From Dimorphilus gyrociliatus (taxonomy: Eukaryota > Annelida > Polychaeta > Dinophilidae): a stretch of DNA of 64,000 nucleotides. Made by a program: the position numbers and the translations under genes. Below the pieces are notes generated by a model. The model did not search any database. It was not told the origin of the DNA and saw only the letters and a program-made list of their open reading frames with translations. Shown in pieces: positions 23,901 to 37,288 of this stretch (position 1 is the stretch's first letter; each line of letters starts with the position of its first letter). The DNA lies in assembly GCA_904063045.1 (NCBI GenBank), contig CAJFCJ010000020.1, forward strand, positions 426,916-490,915, written 5' to 3'.

Positions 23901-26900
23901 CTAAATTATTTTCTCTAATCGGTTGTAAGTCAATCTAAAATAAAAATAATACAATTAATAGCAATAACAATAATAATAACAATGATGAATAATTGAAAAC
24001 AAATGAAATAATTTGTTACATCAGTTGAGTCTACGGCATCCTCCATAATTTCCATCCAACCTTCAAAGGTCGCTACTTGAAATAACGCTAGATAGCCGTG
24101 TAATACATTATCAAAATGTATTGGAGCATTTTTCCATCGTAGACCTTCAGCAAGACATGTCTTTTTGTCGGGTATATAGGTTGTATTTGCTATTTTCACA
24201 TCATTGCTATCAACACATCTGTAGAACTTTCCGCCGAGTAGCTAATTATTAAATTTGCAGAAAATTTTAAATACCAAAGAATTATTAAATACAATATGTA
24301 TGATATAATACCTGAACACCTGCAATACTGAATACCAACCAGAATACAAAACAGACTAGCAATACGTTAAAGATGGATGGAATTGCGTACATCAAAGCAT
24401 TAACAACGATCTAATTGAGCATTTTATTAGAATTTATATCATCACATACAGATTTTACGTACTCTCATTCCTTGCCATCGCGATATAGCTCGTAAAGGTC
24501 TTAAAGCTCTTAATGTTCTCAACGATTTAAAAGAGGAGATAGACGATGCACCAATTGAGTCAGCTGCCAAACTGATAATTGATATCTGTATAATAATGTA
24601 ATAGTTTATTGATAAAAGAATTCGTCTAATGATGAAAAGTTTTAAAAATGATTAATTATTATTACTGACCACAACAATAGCAAAATCTAAAAGGGTCCAA
24701 AAACTACTGAAATATTTCTTAAATCCAATGGCAACCCATTTAAGTAACATTTCAACTGTGAATATTATTACAAAGATAATATTTAAATAGTATAGAGCAT
24801 CCTTTAATTGCTTTCTATCCGGGTCATCCAGGTATACATCCTCAAAGCACTTGAAATAATATGACAAAAAATATATTAATTAATATTTATTAATTGATTA
24901 ATTTTGAATTCTTACCAGTGAAATACTACTTGCAAAGATAATAAAGAGGATTGTATATTCAAATATTTTATTCTCTGTAATCGTAAAGCATATTTCCCTC
25001 ATCTTATTCCACTTCGGTGCGTGTTTAGAATTTTGAAGAGTATTGCATAATTTTATTCTGAGAAAATTGTAAAATATTAATGAATTTCTTAATCTATATG
25101 ATATATTTAATTAAATTTAAAGAGGAAAGATAAGATAATAAGCTAGGAAAGAGTGAAAGAGAAAAAATCGAGTCTTACTTTGAATAGCATATTGCAGGAC
25201 AACAGTCTTGTATTGCTTTGTCTTGTTCCTCTTCCTCTTGTTCGTTTCTTCTTCTTTCCTCCTCAATTTCAAAAATAGAACGAGGTGTACTACTCGATTT
25301 TGCGTCCGTATTCTCCGAATCGTTAGAATTTTCTATCTTGCTCTGTTGTAGGCTTAGAAACAATTTACTCTTTGTGCTTTTCATCTCTTCATTATCCTGG
25401 TGGACAGAACCATTCGCAGGGGAAGACTGTGGTTGACTAGTATCTAAATCACTAGTTGGAGTGACTTCCCCATTTTGTTTTGGTTTATCTTTACTAGTTT
25501 CTGTAAAAATAATTAAAGCATTTCAATTGGTATGTGTAGAAAAAGAATAAAACGGAAATAGAGATAATGTTTACCGTCAACGTTCGTGACAGATACGGAC
25601 GGAACTAAATTGTTTATGGACGAAGAATCAGTTACGTTAAGCTTTTCACTTGATTTTGAAAGTTGATTCTGTCGTAGGACCTGTGCAATATCGGCTACCG
25701 ATAACTTTTTTGGCTTATTATTATCTGGTTCGACGGATCTCTTTTTAAATAGAGATTGAATTCGTTTCCAACCCTGTCTCATCCTTGAATCCTCTTTAAC
25801 ATCCTGGTCTCTCTTTAGGGAATCGCTGGCGAAAGAGTTGAGCAAGAGAGCAAGGAAAAGACTCAAAACCATAAAATTACCCAAAATTAATGTTGGCATA
25901 AAAACAACCATACAGGTTTGTCCAGCCGCTCTCATACAATCCCACAAGGGTTCTATCCATTCCCCACACAATATCCGAAAAACTAGGATAATTGAATGGC
26001 CAAAATCGTCGAAATTCCATCTATATAATATAAATTGCAAAGAAGAAATATATATATATTATTTGTATGTTAAAAAACGGAAACAAAGGAATAAATAGAA
26101 ATCGATATAATTAATCAAAGATAATCTTTGTTGAAAAGCGATTTTTAAATGCATATTTTTTTTGCTATAAAAAAGGTGGAGAGGAGGAGAGAAAGAAGTT
26201 ATTATTGTAATTGTCGCCAATCAATAAAGATATTTTATTCATTGACTATATCAATAATTACCTTGGTTTCTCATCTGGATAGAATTTACTGGGTGAGTAA
26301 CTATCTCTAAATAATTGCATACCAATTACTGCAAATATATAGATAACAATGCATAAAATAAGCGTCAAATGTCCCAACGCTCCAAGAGTACTTAGGATAA
26401 TCTGAAGTAACATTCTCATTGTCTGCCATGTCTGAGCCAATTTGAATACACGTAACAAACGGAGTAGACGAAAAGTCCTAATTACACTTAAGCCTTTTAC
26501 ACTCTCGAGTCCTAAATCAATGATACTGGCAATTACCACAACAGCGTCAAAGAGATTCCAAGCCGACTTGAAGTATACTTTGGAGTAAGCGAATAGTTTT
26601 AATAGAGCCTCAGCTACGAATATTGAAGTAAATATATAGTTGGACACTTGAAGAGTCAAAACGTAATGACTATTCATTTCGTGATGTTCTAAAGCCATAA
26701 TTAACGTATTAGCCAAAATACAAATAGTGATGAATATTTCAAATATAACATCGGAGACAATTTTGAAGAGAAAATTTTGTATTCTCAGCCACGTTACAAA
26801 ATTCGAAGAGCAACATGTCGAGCAGCACTCGCAGTTTCTATCTAATAGTTCATCATCCGAATCAGCATCTATATAAAAGAAACAAAAACCAAAACATACA

Positions 26901-29900
26901 ATTTATAGATATTAATATATTCCGTATATTTCTATATTAAGTACATTAAGCATTTCAAAAAAATGATTATAAAATATAATTTTAACAATACTTATTAATA
27001 AATTAATTAATCAATTAATTAATAACTTTTTAATTAATAATATTGTTTGCTGTGATAAAAAAAGGTAACAATTTAAGCACTGCAAGATGTAAATTTAACT
27101 TAAATGAAACAACCAAACAAACGAAACAAAATAATAATAATAAAACAGCACATCATATAATTAGCACAATAAGTAATTGATTAATCTTATTATTCCTCTT
27201 GAAAACTGAATCGCTAGATAACGTTATTGAATAAACATAGACCTACTGTCTTCCACTTAATTTTAAATTTAACATATTACTTTTAATTAATTTATAAATT
27301 ATTCATAATATTCTCTAATCGATATTTAAGATAATCTAATATATACATATATAAATTTATATACTGTATATATAGATATTAATTAAAAGCTAGAAATCAT
27401 ATATAATTATAATTCAATAATAAAAATTGTTGGTTAGTAAACATGAAACTGAAATCAAGAAGAAAAATAAACAGCAGGTGAAAAAATAGCGGTCTGTGCT
27501 TATTTTTATTCTACCCTTTATTTCTTTATGAATTAAAATTAGAAATATAAATATATACATTCTTATAGAAATTATTATCATTAATCTATTTATTTATTTA
27601 TTTTATTAATTTTTATATTTTATGTTTCTAATTTTATAAAATAAGAAGCAAAATTAAGATTATAAAAAGCTCATTTCATGCAAGAAAAAACTGCACCTGA
27701 ACCGAGATCACTGTCTTCGTCCGAAGAAGTTGCTGTAGTGCGACATAGAAAAAAGCTCAAAAAAAAACAACAAAGTAAATAAAATGATACCAAAGATACC
27801 AAAAATATAGAAATAAAATAATTAAGGAAATCATATATAATTCTTTTGTTTCTTTTTTTCTTTATATAAAGCAGAATAATAATATTCTTAGTCATTTGCG
27901 AACAAAAGATGGCGTTGTAGTCTATTTGCTTTTATATTATCCATTAAAATTATATTCGATTTCCATCCCATTTATTAATACTTAGTGTATATATAAAAAC
28001 CTCGTATAAAAATTTATATAACGGATATATAAATATTTGAAAGAATTTTGAAAAGTTGGAAAAATATTCGGTATACCATATAATTCACTGATGAATGAAT
28101 AGTTTTTGTTACCAATATGAATAAAAAGAAAAGACAAATGAGAAGATTTCCTAGGATAGAGTGCAATTTTTGAAAAAATTAAATTTAATATAAAAAAAAA
28201 ACTGAATAAGTTATTAAAAAATAAGAATTTAAAAAAAATAATAAAGTAACCGGGTGCGATAATAGTAAAAAATATTGAATGAAAAAAATGGAAATATTGA
28301 ATGAAAATAAATAAAAAAAAACATTCAGAAACTAAATGAAACCTTTACATTTTATAATATAATTGGTTCGGGAGTCTGTAGATTCATTTTTCTGCGCTAT
28401 TAATAAAAACAGCGTACCGAAAATTTATATTTTATTAATTTAAATTTTATGAATATTAATATTTTATATTTACATATACTCGTACGATAATACACAATAT
28501 ATATATATATATATATATATATTGTATATAAACGTATATATAAATATAAAACAGTTAACTTATTCTTATATTTATTTATTCATCAATTTTTTTTTCTTCT
28601 CTTTCTTAATTTTTTTCTCTATTTTTACATTTTATTTCTAATCCTTTTTATCTTTTTATATTATTAATATAAATATTTTTTTTTAAAAAAAAAAAAGAAT
28701 TAAAACAATGAAAGATGTAAAAATAATAAATAAATAAAAATTAAAAAAAAAAAAAGGACGTCTTACACAATTATTTTTTTTAATACTTTTTTTTATTCTT
28801 TCTTTTGTTTTTTTAAAAAAAAATATTTAACAATTATATCTAATATTAAGATATATTATTTACTTCTGAAAAGAATCTTCTTAATAAAATGATAAAAGAA
28901 GGAAAAGAGGGAATAAAGTTTTACAAACCTCTTATTTTTACTTTTGGAATTTTTTGGGTATGGGATTTTTTCTGTTTAGAAAGAAAAAAAATAAATTAAG
29001 AAAAGATTGAGGAGTGGCATTTATAATGAAAGGCCTAAGTATTTATCGAACGCGAGAAATAGAAATTATAACAAAGGTCATGGACGCTGTTAATAGTCTT
29101 TAAAAAGACAATAAGAGATAAACAAATACCTTTTCTCCATCAGTCTTATTGAATTTACTATCGTTATTATCTGCTTTGTCTAGCTTGTCATCACTACCCA
29201 TACCAGAGTCCATAGTACCTTGATTCTTCATTCTCTCTTTTCGTTTGTCTTTAGCAGATTTTTCAGTATGCGTATCATCATCTTCAGGCTATTAAATTGA
29301 AAGACGAAAAAGGATTGAATATGTTAATTGGAGTGATTAATTTTCGAAAAGAAAAAATCATTCACTTTAGAGTTAGGAGTTGGCTGATCTTTTTCAGTAG
29401 TATTTTTAATTTGATCTTTCTCCTCACTCTCCTCGTCATTCTTCTGAGCTGACTCGCCAACAGTTTCATCAGCAGTAGAAATTTTAGATTTTTCTTTTTC
29501 GCTCTCTCTTTCCTTTTCCTGTGAGAATACACCAGGACGCTGAGTTAATCATTCTTCAATTCCTTATCAATTATTGTATAAAAATTGACATATATTGTGC
29601 TAAATCATGCACGATAAAAAAAATTTACTCTTTGATTTATCTCTTAAAACATTTAAACTAAACTTCATTTAGCATGCTTATTTTTTTCTCCAATTGTTAT
29701 CTCTATTATTTATAATTCATTCAATAATAAAAGAAAGGAATAAGGAAATATAAAGTTTCCCTCTCTTTCTACTTTTATTATCCTATACTTTCCCACTCAC
29801 TTTATAATTTACAATTCACAATTCTATTTCTTCTTTTTTCTTTTCATATTAAAATCAATTGTAATTAAAAAAAGAGGAAGCTACTCTTCTATATATAACA

Positions 29901-32900
29901 CATATACTTTATATATACAGTATATACACATATATATATACTGTATATATAAAGTATATAAACAAACGTGAATTTTTCATTTAAATATGTCATTTTGTGA
30001 CCAACATACGCATTCTATAAACTTATCTTTTGCAGACACTATTATTATAATAGATGCAAAAATTATTCAAAATATAAAAAAGGCGGGGTCGAGGAATGGA
30101 GGACATAGGTCATAGCTCAATACGTAATAATAGTTATAATGTTTAGAATAACAATAAGTAAGTATATGCGTTAATAATATCATGCTAATCAGCTTCGTAG
30201 TAAATTTATACGTACATATGGTAAAAAAGAAACATGAAGATCTAAATCCTGTCATAATATTCGTTTACTATTTATAGAATGAAAATTGTGTTTGGCTACA
30301 AATAAGTGAAAGGAAGAAGAAGGTTAAACAAACCTTTCCGGCGTTCTTCGCCTCCTCTTCGTAGGCCATTGATACAACAGCTAACATCAAGTTGACCAAA
30401 TAGAAAGATCCAAAGAAAACGACGAATATAAAGAAGACTATATTCCATGGTCCGTTCGCGTGAATAACTTTATTATAAGGATCTTCCCAAAAATCTAGGG
30501 TGATTAGTTGTAATGAATTGAGCATAGACCATCCGAAATGGTCGAAATTCGTATAGCCCCAATTAGGATTTTCTCCTATATCTGGTAAGCAAGTGTAATT
30601 CGACGGACACGCTCTAGATTAATTAAATGAAAAAAATATATTTTTGGATAACATTCCTATTCATACAAAAGCAATCTCTTGCATAATTCAAAGTGATGTT
30701 TGCCTACCCTGCACTACTTATGTTGCCACATATGAAATATTGACCTTGCTGATCGATCTGCCAATTGGACGAATTCTTTATATGTAAGTCATAATCTCCA
30801 TGTGAAATAGGATAAATTGGGTCTTTAACGCATTTTTGCCTTAAAACTCCCAAATATACTTGCAAACCAAACAAGGCAAACACCACCATACAGAACGAAA
30901 TGAGTATAATGACTTCAATGATCATGCGCATAGACTTCAATAAAGCACCAATAATAGTCTTGAGATCTGTAATTCGAAAATAGTGAAGTTAGTAATTTGA
31001 AAGAATTCGCTAATTATTTAGGCAAGCATCTTAGTCTTCCCGAAAATACCCGGATATAAAGACTTTTGTTTGCTTGTTTGCTAAAAAAATTTAGGACAAC
31101 TTTCTAAAGTAAATAACTTTAATAGAAACAAATCGATACATTCTAGAAATTGAATGTAATGTTTTTTGAAAGGTGATTAGGTACACGTTAATATTTTTAT
31201 AACATATATATTTAGCTTAGATTGATCTGTACCTGGCACAATTGAAACCGTTTTCAATATTCTGAAAACCCTAAACGTTCGTAGACCCGCGATACTTCCG
31301 ATATCCAACACTTTAAGCGATTCGAGTATTATCGTTAGATACCTATAAAACAATTAATATATATATACAGTATATACATATGTATTTATATATAATTATT
31401 AAATAGTTTACTCTATTTAATTCTAATTTTACTTACGCGCTGACTATTACTAAAAAATCAAGCCAATTCCATCCATCTCTCAAGTACGTAAATCTATGTA
31501 CAAAAAATCCTCGCGCTGTTATTTTAATAATTGCTTCCAATGTGTAAATTGCAAGAAAGACGTACCTATATTTTTTTTTAAAAAAAAAGAAGAGAAAATT
31601 GAATAATCAGTTATAGAATCAATTATACTAGACGTTTTATATCTTATTGAACAAAGAAAATAATTATTTTTTTTGTTTTGGTTAATTAGTTGTCAAACGG
31701 CGTCTCTGTCTATTTTTTATTATGAAACAGTAAAGTTTAGACGTATATGTACTTTGGTATATTTTAGATCAATAGAGTTTCAAGAAGAAGAATATAGAAT
31801 GAAATTATAAGAGTGTAAAGGAAGAGCATAAGTATTAATTAATTAGGACTGTCTATGAATATTAAACAGAGTTGAAGGCCGAATTTAGTTCTAATGGCCG
31901 CAATTGGAATGGGAAAATTCGTGTGAAATCCAACACTGGAGTTGTGTGATGGATGATTGCGGTGCAGCAGCGATTTCGAACTGCGTTTTTATTGCTCCAT
32001 CTATATAATATTACAAAACCGCGTACATAGAAACTATTAGAGAAATTGCCTATGAAAGAACGTAATTTTGTCAAAGCCGACCCATGGGAGATAGCGACAT
32101 TTTGCAGAACGTTCAGTTTTTGTAGTTAATTGCTTCGGCTTCATAACAGCATTACCCTAGTAAGCTTCTCTTATATAGATAATTATTTTCCATTCATTTA
32201 CTCCGCTTAGAAGAATGATTAATAGGGACCATATGTTAAATTGAATACCATCAAAAAAGAAATCTTATCATCTCTTTCTTGTAAAAATCTTATACATGCC
32301 CTCCTCCCTTCACTCATTAAATAAATAACATTTAATAGAAATTTACTTACTCAGCGATTCTTGTCGTCTGATTCTCATTCAGTGCGAGAAAGACGCAATT
32401 GACGAGGATGGTCAACATGACAAAATAGTCAAAGTATTGGTTTGTAGCTATATAAATGGCCAATCTGCGAAACGGATTCCATGGACTAAATATAAAGAAG
32501 GAGTTGGTTGCCGAAAATCGGAATATTGTATTTCTTTTGAAGCGTTTTGCAATTACGATGAAAGTCTGTGGATAAAAAAATAAATATAATTACTATGCAT
32601 AATAAGAGAATTATACATTAAATAATTTTATTTAATAAGTTATGGCTATGAAGAACGAAAAGAAAAAGAAAAGTGACGCACACAGTAGTAATTACTTTTA
32701 GGTAGACGCCACAATTTTTTTTTAAAACAAAACGACGTCTCCTTTCCGTTAGTTTTCTATTATCCTTTTAAAAAATATATACATTTTCTTTCTTTCTATG
32801 CGTTTGAAAATATATGAATTCTTTTTGTCTGTTTCACTCTATGAATTATATATTATAACATTTTCTTGAAACTTATTTAATTATGTAAACTATTGTCAAT

Positions 32901-35900
32901 TAAAAGCCTTGTTATAGTCAACCGCATTGGAATCATACGATACTTACAATCAACTTTCCAAATGATCCTACCACACGTAATTATGTCATTTACTTAATAC
33001 TAATAGTACAGTTAATGATAGGGGAAAAACTCTATGATTCCTTTACAAATACTTCGTCAAGTTTTCAAAAAGAAAACACTCAATGATAGAAGGATATTAT
33101 TATTTTTGTTCTATCGATATTCCGTATACTTTTTAATCGCTTTTTAACATTCCTTCATTTTATGTTTCATATAATAAAATTATTCTACATTTGTTGCCTA
33201 TTTTTTCATTTTTTTACGATATACAATATATATTTTAGACATATGTATAGTTTTGCCTCTCACCCCTGGTTGTCGGGGAGGAAATTCGAGCTCTGGCCAT
33301 GTACAACCGCACCATTGAACAACGTCACCATCATCATCTGTAGTTATCTGTTCCATATCCCAGCCTGCCCTCCGTTTCCTCTTTTTTCTTTCCTTTGTCG
33401 CTAAAACTGTTTTTACCTCTTTACCGACAACTTTAACTTCCATCTCTTCGGGACTAACTATCGGTGGTACGTAATACGAAGGAGATTCAACTGGTATCGA
33501 TATTATTTTATTGTTGTCATCTTCTTCTGTATTTGTAACTTGAAGTTCAACGTCTGCAAATCCATCTGTTAGTTTTGAGGATTCATCGCAATCAATTTCC
33601 TCTAAAAGATCCGATCTCACTGAGCTAAGTTCAAATTCCATACTGGCTTATTCTCTATTTAAACTATAAGCTTTATTCATAATTTACAAACGCCAGTTCT
33701 TCTTGCCAACTTGGTTTTTTTTATTAACGATTTCTTGTTTTAAATGTATCGTTCTCTTTTTTAATAAGTATTAAATAAACGAATAAGAAAGAGTATATTT
33801 TCCTCTATTTATTGTCTTCTTATTTATCCGACGTGACAAACTCCGGCGACTGCCCAAGCGTCGACTTATAGACGGCGCTGGACGTCCATGATGTATATCA
33901 TCAGAAACAATAAGTTTTAGAAGTGATCATTGATTATTGCCTGGTTAATGAATGAGCGTTACAAGCAGATCCAGTTCACATTGATCTAGTTCTTCAACAT
34001 GTTTGTTAATTTGAGCTTAATTACTAATCATATTCTCACTTCTAGCTTTTTTTGTGCTCAACTCTGCTTAATTAATATTCTTAAGGCCTATTTACTTACT
34101 TAGCACTTTACAACAGCTTGAGTATATATTTTTCTAAATAATATAAACTAAATAGCTATCTCGTCAGAACGTCGCTGCCGCCGCAAACATTGTCATTGTT
34201 GGAAAACACCACCGCCGAAAACCAGTCAGCCCTTAACCGACGCATCCGTTATCATCATAAGTACTTATGCCCGCTTTTTCACTACTCCCCCAACTTTTCC
34301 ATGGAGAAAAGCTTTCCCCTAAACATTTCACCATAAACCCTCAACTTGTATTCTCGCTTGTTATTCTTTTTTTGTCCATTTTTGACAAATATTTAACGAA
34401 AAAAGCGAAAAGAGGGAATAGAGTGTTTACAATCCCCTTGTACAAGCGTAATGCGTTTTTTTTTTTCATTGGTTTGTCCCCCTTGCCAATCTACTTTTCA
34501 TTAAACAGACAAATTATGAACAATGTCGTTGTACAAAGCATATATGGAAAATTATTCAAATGTATGCCGTATTATTGTCGACTAAAAGAGAATATATTTT
34601 TAATATTGTTTTTACTAATTAGTAAGTAAATAATAAGAAAATTGAATAGAGGGAAATGCATTCATTTTCTTCCAATGAGTCAGTAACGATATATACATAT
34701 ATATATATATATTTGCCAAGAAATAAACAAGTACGGAGTGCCTATAAACGAGTAATAAAATAAAAAGAGCATTGAAATCTCTATTTTGATTTATTGTGGA
34801 TACAAAAATCGATTTTTTATTAGTTCAGAAAGGGCCTCTCGACTAACTGTTATAAGTAAAAGTGTTTAAGGCTCCCTCTTAGCGTATTTGTTTAAATGGG
34901 CATATATTTTATAATCCGTCTAAAGTCGCATTTATTCTTTTCATTTCTATAACGTTCCAATGTACGTTCGATAAGTTTTATTCAATAGTCGCACGCACTC
35001 TGTCTCATTCTTTAGCTCTTAAGATCCTCCTAATTATTTGTTAATCCAATAAAATTAATATATTTCTATGATACATATTTTTAAAATATTTATTAAAAAT
35101 AAATATATATATATATATATATATATATTGCTCCCAATGTAAGCCTAGTTGAAATTAATGCAGTGTATAAATGTATATTTAGATATCTATTCATAAATAT
35201 AAATTTATATATATATATATATATGTATTATGAGAATACTTTATACTTTTTAATAGATACAAAGTCTTTGATAAAATTAGTTTTAATTACCTAATTATTT
35301 ATTTCTAACGTGGATTAGTTTTCATTTTCAATATTTAATATTTTTTTTTATAAAAAAACAAAATATTTATATTTCTCCTACATTACTTAGTAAATATATA
35401 TAACTATGTAAACAAGCGGCAACTCTTAATTGAACAAAATATTGTTTATTTAGTCTGTACCAGACGTAAGAAAAAAATGAAAAAAAATGGACAATTGGAA
35501 AAGAATTCCAGTTGCTCGGCAATTTCAATGCAATTTTTCGTTCTTTGATATAATCTAGTTTACACTACCGACCAGCCTGTACTTGAGTTTAATTTATAAA
35601 GTCGGCTAGGCAAATATATTGTAATATGTTTTCAAAAATCTTGGAATATTATTAATAGTAAAATATAAATTATTAAAAAAAGAACCTTTAAAAAAAAACA
35701 ATTGAAATATTTTAATCTATTAATATAAAATGTTTTTAATGAAAACAAAGACTTCATTAAACTAATCTATTGATAATCATATTTCAAAGAAAAGGATCAT
35801 TTGAGAAAATTAATTAAATATAAACTTATAAATTGGCGTCCAACAATTAATTAACTATTGAAAAAGAAACGTCTCATCTTCAATTGGATACTGATTTAGA

Positions 35901-37247
35901 GTCGCTACATGTAATAAGAAAATGACGTAAAATGAAACTGCATTTAATGACAATCTTTTATTCAGACTAGATCCGATTATCGATCTCCAATACCTTCACC
36001 ATGGCACTACTATATGCTTATACGTATTGGTTATAGAAGTTAGTTCAACAATCTATAATAAGACAGAACTGAACAGAACAGAGCTTTTTTCTTAGTTTAG
36101 CACTAACATATTATTTATATCTATGTATAATGAAAATTTTCGCAATGTTTCTCTCCCCGAGTACTTTATTGATTACTACAAGTCGGTTTAATATATCAAG
36201 TAAAAAGTCTATTAATAATTTCTGCATGAAGAAGTCACTTTGATGAATTCATTTTATAGAAACAATCGTCACATATCGAATTAAATCCATAGGGAAGAGG
36301 GAACAACTAAAAATCAAAAGCAAATATCTCGAATAGCAAATGCCAAAAGAGTTGTTCGTATAGATAATTAATACGGTTATGAATCCATCTAAATGATTCT
36401 TCAAACATCGCAAAAAGATATAAAAGAACCGATTGAATAGGGTAAAAAAATGACATAAGATAAAATAGACTAGAAATCAGGACGCATACAAAGAAGGAAG
36501 AGATAAAGGAAGCAAGGATGAATAAAAATGTTAAATTAATTGAAAAAAAACCGGCAATTTATGAAAGTTTGCTGACTTTACAAATAACGCTTATGGGCGT
36601 TGACTAATCAATAAAAAAGGCGTTTTTATTCGAAAAAAAACTTTTTTTAATTCTTTTTCAACTCATACATATGCATATATATATATTAATCTATACATAT
36701 ACACGCATATATATGAAAATTTATTCACCATTACTTTAATTGCCTATTATAAACTTCAAAGCGGACGATACGTTATTCCTCTATGCTATAGTTAGCACCT
36801 TAGGCCTACATTAAAAAATTCGTTCTCTGACGTAGGTGAAAGAAGAGATTGTACATATACATTAATAAAAAAAGCGATCAATTAATCGACTGAATATTTT
36901 TTGTTAAAAAATACTTTAACGGAATTGTAAATGAAGAGAGGAAAAGGAAGAATTTTTAAAATGGGTAAGAGCGATTGATATAAGGGTTTCTCTTAAAAAG
37001 AGAAAGGGAAAAGAGGTTAAGAAATTTATAAAGACCCATGATAGAAAGAAAGGAAAGGGATAATACCTAAGGAAATGCACTAAATTAAGTGATTTTTCAA
37101 CATTTAATAAGATTTCACGTGCTAAATTATTTGTTAAAGAGAAGAAAGAGATATTCTCTATTCTTCTAAGTTTAAAACTGAAACGTCTAGCCAGAATGGA
37201 AAGAGAATGGTGAGAAATCATGAAAAGCTAACGATCCACATTTAATA

Positions 37248-37288
<41 letters not shown>

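Noticed and set aside
34267-34629. 120-codon plus-strand frame in channel intron 1
   Set aside because: Composition is Phe/Leu/Lys noise, there is no domain, and the frame covers T-rich tracts.
36916-37221. 101-codon minus-strand frame in channel intron 1
   Set aside because: No recognisable motif; Phe/Leu/Ser-rich noise inside an intron.
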